Source of the DNA: Oceanicola sp.
GTDB lineage: Bacteria > Pseudomonadota > Alphaproteobacteria > Rhodobacterales > Rhodobacteraceae
Direction of reading: 5' to 3'
Length of the DNA stretch: 64,000 nt
Assembly: GCA_017792405.1 (NCBI GenBank)
Contig: CP051231.1
Span: 2,316,150 to 2,380,149 of the forward strand
A program made the position numbers and the translations under genes. Each line of letters opens with the position of its first letter. The stretch's first letter is position 1. Of this stretch, positions 59,425 through 64,000 are shown in pieces. Below the pieces are notes generated by a model, which saw nothing but the letters and a program-made list of their open reading frames with translations, did no database searches and was not told the DNA's origin.

Positions 59425-60003
59425 CTATACCTGCGCGATGCCGCGCCATACGAGATCGAACACGCAGTCCAATTCGTGCTTTTCCATTTGCACCCCCGCG
59501 ATAGAGGCCCGGCGGGCGAGTGTGATGGCGGGAGATGCGAGAATGATCTCAAGGGTTTTTACGGGCGCATGGACCAGCACTTTGCTGTCTATGCCCGCTT
59601 GGATCTCGGCAAGAACTTCACTTTCCATTTGTTTCAGCACCAAATCGCCCTGAAAGGCTTCGCGGATTTCGGCTGACATCATTTCAGCAAAGAGGAAATC
59701 TTTGGGCGCTGCAAAGCCATACTCCACAAGGGCAAACCACATCGCGCTTAACCGCGCGGCAGCCCCGTCCTTACCGCGTGCCGCTGCCATCATAACATCG
59801 TGGATATCTGTTTTAACCTGTTTAAAAACCCAGAACAGCAAATCGTCCTTCGTTTCATGATAGCGGTAAAGCGTTCCGACAGACAGGTTCGCCCGCTTTG
59901 CGATCTTATTGACCGAGACAGCAGTTGAGCCAACTTCGGCGACCTCCCCAATTGTGGCCGCGCGTATCGCCTTTGGTTTGTCGCCGGATTTCGTGCGCGC
60001 CAA
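59425..60003 (-). CDS. TetR-family transcriptional repressor
   Basis: The 192-residue protein has an N-terminal helix-turn-helix (AIRAATIGEVAEVGSTAVSVNKIAKRANLSVGTLYRYHETKD, split as helices 1-3) with the recognition helix SVGTLYRYHETK. The C-terminal part is the ligand-binding bundle. It is divergent from the SDR gene, and a perfect palindrome lies between them. Base composition is lower in G+C than the flanks, which suggests transfer with its neighbour. Confidence 0.9.
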   Translation of the reverse strand: MARTKSGDKPKAIRAATIGEVAEVGSTAVSVNKIAKRANLSVGTLYRYHETKDDLLFWVFKQVKTDIHDVMMAAARGKDGAAARLSAMWFALVEYGFAAPKDFLFAEMMSAEIREAFQGDLVLKQMESEVLAEIQAGIDSKVLVHAPVKTLEIILASPAITLARRASIAGVQMEKHELDCVFDLVWRGIAQV

Positions 60004-60062
60004 GTCGTTCTCCTTAGCCGATGGGTTCCCAGCCAGTCTAGCCGCATCCCATGGAGATTGAC

Positions 60063-60102
60063 AATGAGCATATGCTCATTATATCACGGCGAGCAATTAC
60101 TC
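60063..60102. promoter_or_regulatory. Palindromic operator between TetR and SDR genes
   Basis: AATGAGCATATGCTCATT (60063-60080) is a perfect 18-bp inverted repeat. A second, imperfect version GAG-CAATTA-CTC lies at 60091-60102. Together they fit a TetR operator with two bound dimers over the start region of both promoters. Confidence 0.8.
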
Positions 60103-60139
60103 ATTTATCAACTCTCAGCCAAACGAAGGAAGCGCCCTT

Positions 60140-60997
60140 ATGTCCAAAGTCGTCCTCATCACCGGCACCTCAACCGGACTTGGCATCAGCCTTGCGGTTC
60201 AGGCCGCCCGCGCAGGTCACCGCGTTTATGCGACCATGCGCAACCTCGACAAGAAAGGCAGCCTCGAAGCCGCTGCCACCGAAGCTGGCGTTTCGCTGGA
60301 GGTTCTCCAGCTCGACGTCCAAGACACGGCCTCCGTGAATGCCGCTGTTGACACAATCATCAACGCAGAGGGACGCATCGACACGCTGATCAACAATGCA
60401 GGCGCAGGTTCTGTCCGCACGACAGAACAAGCCAGCGAGGACGATATCGACTGGGTGATGGACGTGAACTTTATGGGCGTGGTGCGTTGCACCAAGGCGG
60501 TTATGCCTCATATGCGAAAAGCTCGGTCTGGCCATATCATCTCCATATCCTCCGTGGGTGGTTTGGTGGGGCAGCCGTTCAACGAAATCTATTGCGCAGC
60601 CAAATTCGCCGTTGAGGGATATTCCGAGGCTTTGGCTTGCTACGTTACTCCAAATTTCGGGATCAACTTCACCACGGTTGAGCCCGGTGGCATCCAATCT
60701 GAATTTGCGAATAACGTACTGAAACACGTGCAAGACACCGGCGGCATGTTGGAAGACGAGTATTTGCCGATCCTGCAAAAATACATTGGCGGTGCCGAGA
60801 ACCGTCAGAGCGGGCAAGACATCTACCAGACAGCAGATGAAGTTGCAGCGGTGGTGATGAAGTGCATAGATGCTGAAACTCCGCCGATCCGTACGCGCAC
60901 CTCAAAATGGGGCGAAGATTTCACCCGCTTTAAGACCGAACTTGATCCAACAGGCGAAAAGCAACAAGCTGCGGTGATTGACCAGTTTCTTAGCTGA
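60140..60997 (+). CDS. Short-chain dehydrogenase/reductase (SDR)
   Basis: The 285-residue oxidoreductase has the classical SDR NAD(P) motif TGTSTGLG at residues 8-15, NNAG, the catalytic Ser in HIISISSVGG and the YCAAK (YxxxK) active site. It is probably controlled by the adjacent TetR repressor. Its base composition and codon use differ from the core genes. The substrate is unknown; it may act on an alcohol or ketone met as a xenobiotic. Confidence 0.9.
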   Translation: MSKVVLITGTSTGLGISLAVQAARAGHRVYATMRNLDKKGSLEAAATEAGVSLEVLQLDVQDTASVNAAVDTIINAEGRIDTLINNAGAGSVRTTEQASEDDIDWVMDVNFMGVVRCTKAVMPHMRKARSGHIISISSVGGLVGQPFNEIYCAAKFAVEGYSEALACYVTPNFGINFTTVEPGGIQSEFANNVLKHVQDTGGMLEDEYLPILQKYIGGAENRQSGQDIYQTADEVAAVVMKCIDAETPPIRTRTSKWGEDFTRFKTELDPTGEKQQAAVIDQFLS

Positions 60998-61239
60998 AGT
61001 GACGCTCCACAGGATCCAAACCCAAAAACAAAGCCGAACAAAGATACCAGCCATTCGGACAGAGCGCAGCGAAAGTGCGCTTCGTCCCGCATAGCCGCCA
61101 TTCGCCCAACCGCAGCGAACTCATCCTTCCCCCTAGCCCGCAGCCACATCGAGCCTCCGCCGATCCCACCCAGCGCGCCCACCTAGCGCCGCCCCCTCCC
61201 GCCTGCTATCCATCTGCAAACGAACGAGGACAGAGGCCG

Positions 61240-61653
61240 ATGGCAAGCGATTTGCCGGACTATTACTTCCGGGTGCGGGAAAACGGGGCAATGGCCTTCC
61301 GGGTCGATACCGAGAACCGCCAGCGCCGGATCGAGATGGACCAGATCGCCGTGATCAACATCAAGAACGGCGAGGTCAAACCCCACGGTGACCACAAGCT
61401 CACCGAGGAGGATATCGCCGCAATTACCGAGTGGATGACCGAGCGCACCGCCCTTCTGGCCCGCCGCGACATCGACGATATTCACCGCGCGGTCGACTAC
61501 CTCAACATCACCACCCAATGGGTGCAGTCCAAGGCCGAGGACGACCAGCTCGAAGAGGTCACCGACGCGCTGCTGCTGGCCATGCACGATCTGCGCTCGG
61601 TTCTGGTGCGCAAAAAGGCCGATCGGCTGATGCGGGCCCGCGAGCAGGGCTGA
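61240..61653 (+). CDS. Hypothetical small acidic protein
   Basis: The 137-residue protein is acidic and helical (LPDYYFRVRENGAMAFRVDTENRQRRIEMDQIAVINIKNGEVKPHG, split; then DDIHRAVDYLNITTQWVQSKAEDDQLEEVTDALLLAMHDLRSVLVRKKADRLM). GAGGACAGAGG precedes ATG 61240. I recognise no named family. It looks cytoplasmic. It is a single gene between the SDR gene and a small lipoprotein. Confidence 0.75.
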   Translation: MASDLPDYYFRVRENGAMAFRVDTENRQRRIEMDQIAVINIKNGEVKPHGDHKLTEEDIAAITEWMTERTALLARRDIDDIHRAVDYLNITTQWVQSKAEDDQLEEVTDALLLAMHDLRSVLVRKKADRLMRAREQG

Positions 61654-61733
61654 CGGGCGCGGCCTGTTGCCTGCCCCCGGCTTTCCTGCCAATCTGCCGC
61701 CATGCATCGTTAATCACTTTGAAAGGGACACCC

Positions 61734-61889
61734 ATGATCCGCAAGACGCTGCCCCTCCTTCTGGCCCTGACCCTCGCCGCCTGCGTGCAGCCTGCCCCCG
61801 AGGCCGAGCCGGAGCCCGAACTCGACGCCAACGGCGTGGAGGTTCTGCCGACCGACGAGGTCATCACCGAGGACGAGCTGCTCTCCTGA
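61734..61889 (+). CDS. Small lipoprotein
   Basis: The 51-residue peptide starts with MIRKTLPLLLALTLAAC (lipobox LAAC, Cys17) and ends in an acidic tail (PEAEPEPELDANGVEV). GAAAGGGA is before the ATG. A clear terminator follows. Function is unknown. Confidence 0.75.
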   Translation: MIRKTLPLLLALTLAACVQPAPEAEPEPELDANGVEVLPTDEVITEDELLS

Positions 61890-61916
61890 GCGCCGCCCAA
61901 CGGCCCCGAGATATCG

Positions 61917-61956
61917 CCGGGCGACAGGCACCAGCCTGCCGCCCGGTTTGCGTTTT
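61917..61956 (+). terminator. Intrinsic terminator after the small lipoprotein gene
   Basis: CCGGGCG-A-CAGGC (61917-61929), loop ACCA, GCCTG-C-CGCCCGG (61934-61946) form a 12-bp stem with one A-C mismatch, then TTTGCGTTTTG. Confidence 0.85.
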
Positions 61957-61979
61957 GTGGGGCCGGTCCGCCCGGCGCG

Positions 61980-62240
61980 TCACGCGGCATTGTCGGGTTG
62001 GGCCCGCACCGCCCTCCGCCCTTTCAGCGAAATCCGGTATGGCGCACCGCCCCGGCTCTGGATCAGCCCGCGCTTGCGCAGCCGGGCAAAGAGCTGCAAA
62101 TCGCAGCTCTCCAGCACCAAGCCGTCATGGGTGAAGCAGGTCACCGCCAGCACCTTGCCGCCCGCGCCGCGCTCATGGCGGATCAGGCCTCCACGGGCCA
62201 GCACATGCAGCGCCCGCTGTTCGTCTCTCGAAATGTTCAT
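61980..62240 (-). CDS. YjhX-family protein (UPF0386, putative toxin)
   Basis: The 86-residue protein matches YjhX in layout: MNISRDEQRALHVLARGG, then a basic loop, CFTHDGLVLESCDLQLF, LRKRGLIQSRGGAPYRIS and the ending VRAQPDN. YjhX was proposed as a toxin in E. coli. No clear antitoxin gene is adjacent. ATG 62240 is chosen as the family start. It converges with the lipoprotein gene across a terminator. Confidence 0.85.
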   Translation of the reverse strand: MNISRDEQRALHVLARGGLIRHERGAGGKVLAVTCFTHDGLVLESCDLQLFARLRKRGLIQSRGGAPYRISLKGRRAVRAQPDNAA

Positions 62241-62451
62241 TGAAGTCTCTGAATTGCATGGAAGAGGGCTCAGGCCCTCCCGGGGCCCGTCCTGTCTCTC
62301 AGCTGCCACCCACGCGGGGCGGCGACCTCATGCAATCTCTGGCATCAAAGCTCCATCGGCCCGAACACCGGACCGTTGCCGCGACCATGCCCCAGCCGCA
62401 CCTCACTGGCAAGAAACTTGCGGCTTCCTGTTTTGTCGCGCTTGATCTTCA

Positions 62452-62640
62452 CTATTCAGCGCGCTCCCAGTCGTCGTAGTCTGTTGATCCGTTCCAACGG
62501 AGAACTTGATCACCGCACTCTCTACAATTGAAGCTACCCTTTTCTCGAACGGGAACATTGAAGTAGCTTGCTTGCCACTTGGTTCCGCATCCAGGGCATT
62601 CAAATACCTTATGGCCTTGTTCCCACGTCATAGACTTCAC
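62452..62640 (-). CDS. Small zinc-ribbon protein
   Basis: The 62-residue protein has two CxxC pairs, CPGCG and CRECG, 22 residues apart, a classic zinc ribbon. It is poorer in G+C than its neighbours, so it may be acquired. An inner ATG gives a 59-residue form. It probably binds zinc; any nucleic-acid role is inferred. Confidence 0.7.
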   Translation of the reverse strand: MKSMTWEQGHKVFECPGCGTKWQASYFNVPVREKGSFNCRECGDQVLRWNGSTDYDDWERAE

Positions 62641-62787
62641 AATGGGTACTCAGTTCACCCGACGCAAACGTAATCTCGATAACGAGCGTGGACTTTATCT
62701 CAGGAGACATACTACAGCGAGACCGTGGCAAGCGCTAATGCGATGCCCAGATGCGCCGCACCTTGGACGCAATAAAGCCCCACCGCC

Positions 62788-63708
62788 CTACTTGGCGAAG
62801 CCAAGCTCCATCTCCGCCCGCCAGAGCCGCTCCTCGGCACTGGCATCGGCCATCTTCAGAGCCTCCAGCACCTTCTCGTGCCCCTTCGCCTGCTCGAACC
62901 GCGCGCCCCAGCGCTTGTCGAGATGGATGAACTCCCAGATCTGGTCGAGGGTCATGCAGCCAAAGCTCTCGGCCCGGTCGTAGGCGTCCTCGATCCGCGC
63001 CACCTTCTCCTCGGTGCTCCGCCCCGGCATCTCCGGCCCAAGCTCCAGCACAGCGCGACGGCGCAGCCCGCGGCCATGCTGCCCGGCCAGCTCGTCATAT
63101 TGCCCCGACGACAGCCGCAGGCGGCCAAACTCCGGCGGCGCGTTGTGGCTGGGGTTCTTCGTATGCGTCACCTCGCCCCCCGGCGGCTGCATCGCCACCG
63201 ACAGCGCCGCGCCAAAGAGCTGCCCGCGCTGGCTGTCATCAAGCACAGGCAAAAGCAGTGACATCACATTGGGGTCGCCGTGGCGGAACAGCACCGTCTC
63301 CCAGCCTGCGCCCCTGTCCACCGCGCCCACCTGGCGGCGGCCCACGATCGGCTCGGCCCGGTTGGCGGGGATCTCCACAAGGTTCAGCCGCCGCAGATGG
63401 GCAAAGATGTTGCCCGCCGTTTTCTCGCCCTGATCCGGCCAGTCCCACCAGACCACCGCCGGAACGCCCGCGCAGACATCCGTCACCTGCTCCACGGCAA
63501 AGAGGTTTGGGCAGGCCACCAGATGCGGCCCCCGGCCCAACGCGGGCAGGTCAATCTCGTCGGTGAAAAGCGGCAGCGCCTCCAGCCCCACATCGCGGAT
63601 CCGGCCCGGCAGGTCGTCAAAATGCGCCCCGTCGATCACGGCAAAGATTCGCCCCGGCAGGCGCCGCAACAGGCTGCCCAAATGGTCCTTGGGTGCGTTG
63701 TCACTCAT
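62788..63708 (-). CDS. DUF4123 protein (type VI secretion adaptor-like)
   Basis: The 306-residue protein has the DUF4123 core FAVIDGAHFDDLPGRI and LVACPNLFAVEQV, and a later RRLNLVEIPANR segment. DUF4123 (Tap/TEC) proteins load effectors on VgrG. No VgrG, Hcp, or obvious effector gene is in the window; the next gene on this strand is a MATE transporter. GGAGG precedes ATG 63708 by 5 nt. Its client is unknown. Confidence 0.85.
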   Translation of the reverse strand: MSDNAPKDHLGSLLRRLPGRIFAVIDGAHFDDLPGRIRDVGLEALPLFTDEIDLPALGRGPHLVACPNLFAVEQVTDVCAGVPAVVWWDWPDQGEKTAGNIFAHLRRLNLVEIPANRAEPIVGRRQVGAVDRGAGWETVLFRHGDPNVMSLLLPVLDDSQRGQLFGAALSVAMQPPGGEVTHTKNPSHNAPPEFGRLRLSSGQYDELAGQHGRGLRRRAVLELGPEMPGRSTEEKVARIEDAYDRAESFGCMTLDQIWEFIHLDKRWGARFEQAKGHEKVLEALKMADASAEERLWRAEMELGFAK

Positions 63709-63810
63709 CGGGGCCTCCACTCTGCCGTTGCGGCACCTGCCTAGCACCACTGGCCGAGGGGCGGAAGGGGGCCGCAGCCGCGCCCTGCGCCTCGGGCAAA
63801 ACCGCCCGCC

Positions 63811-64000
63811 TCAGGCTGTCGCCATGGCCTCCGGCCGCAGCGCGCCGATCTTCACCGAGCGGCCCCAGAACCGCCAGAGCAGCAGCACGCCCGCCGCCGC
63901 CAGCCCCATCGCGAGGCCGAACCACACGCCCATGCCGCCCCAGCCCGCCGGAAAGCCCAGCGCCCAAGCCAGCGGCGCGCCAATGCCCCAGTAGGAGACG
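63811..64000 (-). CDS. MATE-family efflux transporter, C-terminal fragment
   Basis: Minus-strand translation from the window edge gives about 62 residues ending at TGA 63811: a SYWGIGAPLAWALGF membrane segment, GVWFGLAMGLAAAGVLLLWRFW, and a short basic tail. This is the last-helix signature of NorM/MATE exporters. The gene continues past base 64000. No start is visible here, so only the 3' end is annotated. Confidence 0.85.
   Translation of the reverse strand, partial: VSYWGIGAPLAWALGFPAGWGGMGVWFGLAMGLAAAGVLLLWRFWGRSVKIGALRPEAMATA

Overview
The window is GC-rich, gene-dense chromosomal DNA from an alphaproteobacterium, most likely a Rhodobacteraceae (Roseobacter-group) member. The support is the gene content: PriA, XerC next to a DUF484 gene, LepA, L28, IleS/ValS/ThrS, a phosphatidylcholine synthase with the 12-residue motif spacing, YcjF/YcjX, an LdtR-like MarR regulator, ThyA-FolA, ModABC and many short Rhodobacteraceae-type lipoproteins. 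There are no rRNA genes, tRNA genes or CRISPR arrays that I can see, and no transposase. Both ends cut genes: a YebC-family regulator on the left and a MATE efflux protein on the right. Layout: 0-4 kb carries yebC (partial), a membrane protein, priA and a transaldolase. 4.1-8.2 kb is a surface-glycan island (GT2 and GT4 glycosyltransferases, an NAD-dependent epimerase and a convergent sulfotransferase). 8.5-12.6 kb holds DUF484-xerC, pcs, a Tat-exported dioxygenase-fold protein paired with a ferric-reductase-like membrane protein, and ogt. 12.7-21.2 kb is a minus-strand run of ileS, a DUF2339 giant membrane protein, ycjF and ycjX. 21.3-31.2 kb holds small membrane proteins and lipoproteins, an esterase, a stretch rich in GNRA-type hairpins (23.4-23.7 kb), an AT-richer DUF2971/DUF2442 insert, lepA, a low-molecular-weight phosphatase, a sirtuin, a nitroreductase, a PCu(A)C copper chaperone and rpmB. 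31.2-43.5 kb has a DUF2235 hydrolase, an orphan form II CoxL-type molybdoenzyme subunit, valS, a TPR-sulfotransferase, an MFS transporter and thrS. 43.8-46.3 kb is a complete bufferin-type copper-metallophore RiPP operon. 46.3-51.3 kb contains an ArsC-like protein, a cold-shock protein, modABC, folA and thyA. 51.5-56.3 kb starts with a TbpB-like lipoprotein and its Slam outer-membrane translocator, followed by overlapping DUF817, DUF1287 and DUF1194 genes. 56.6-64 kb has regulators, sdhE, an aspartate aminotransferase, a TetR/SDR divergent pair with a perfect palindromic operator, and an accessory tail (YjhX-like, zinc-ribbon and DUF4123 proteins). The two most coherent special systems are the bufferin operon (a precursor peptide with four cysteines, a DUF692/MNIO modifying enzyme, a DUF2063 partner and a DoxX protein, with a strong hairpin between precursor and enzyme) and the Slam-lipoprotein pair (type XI secretion). 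The most puzzling non-coding feature is a chain of seven hairpins on the minus strand at 23386-23737, six of them capped by GNRA tetraloops; it could be an undescribed structured RNA. Metal handling is a recurrent theme: bufferin, PCu(A)C, a ferric-reductase-like pair, molybdate uptake and a molybdoenzyme lie in one window, although they are not physically linked as one operon.
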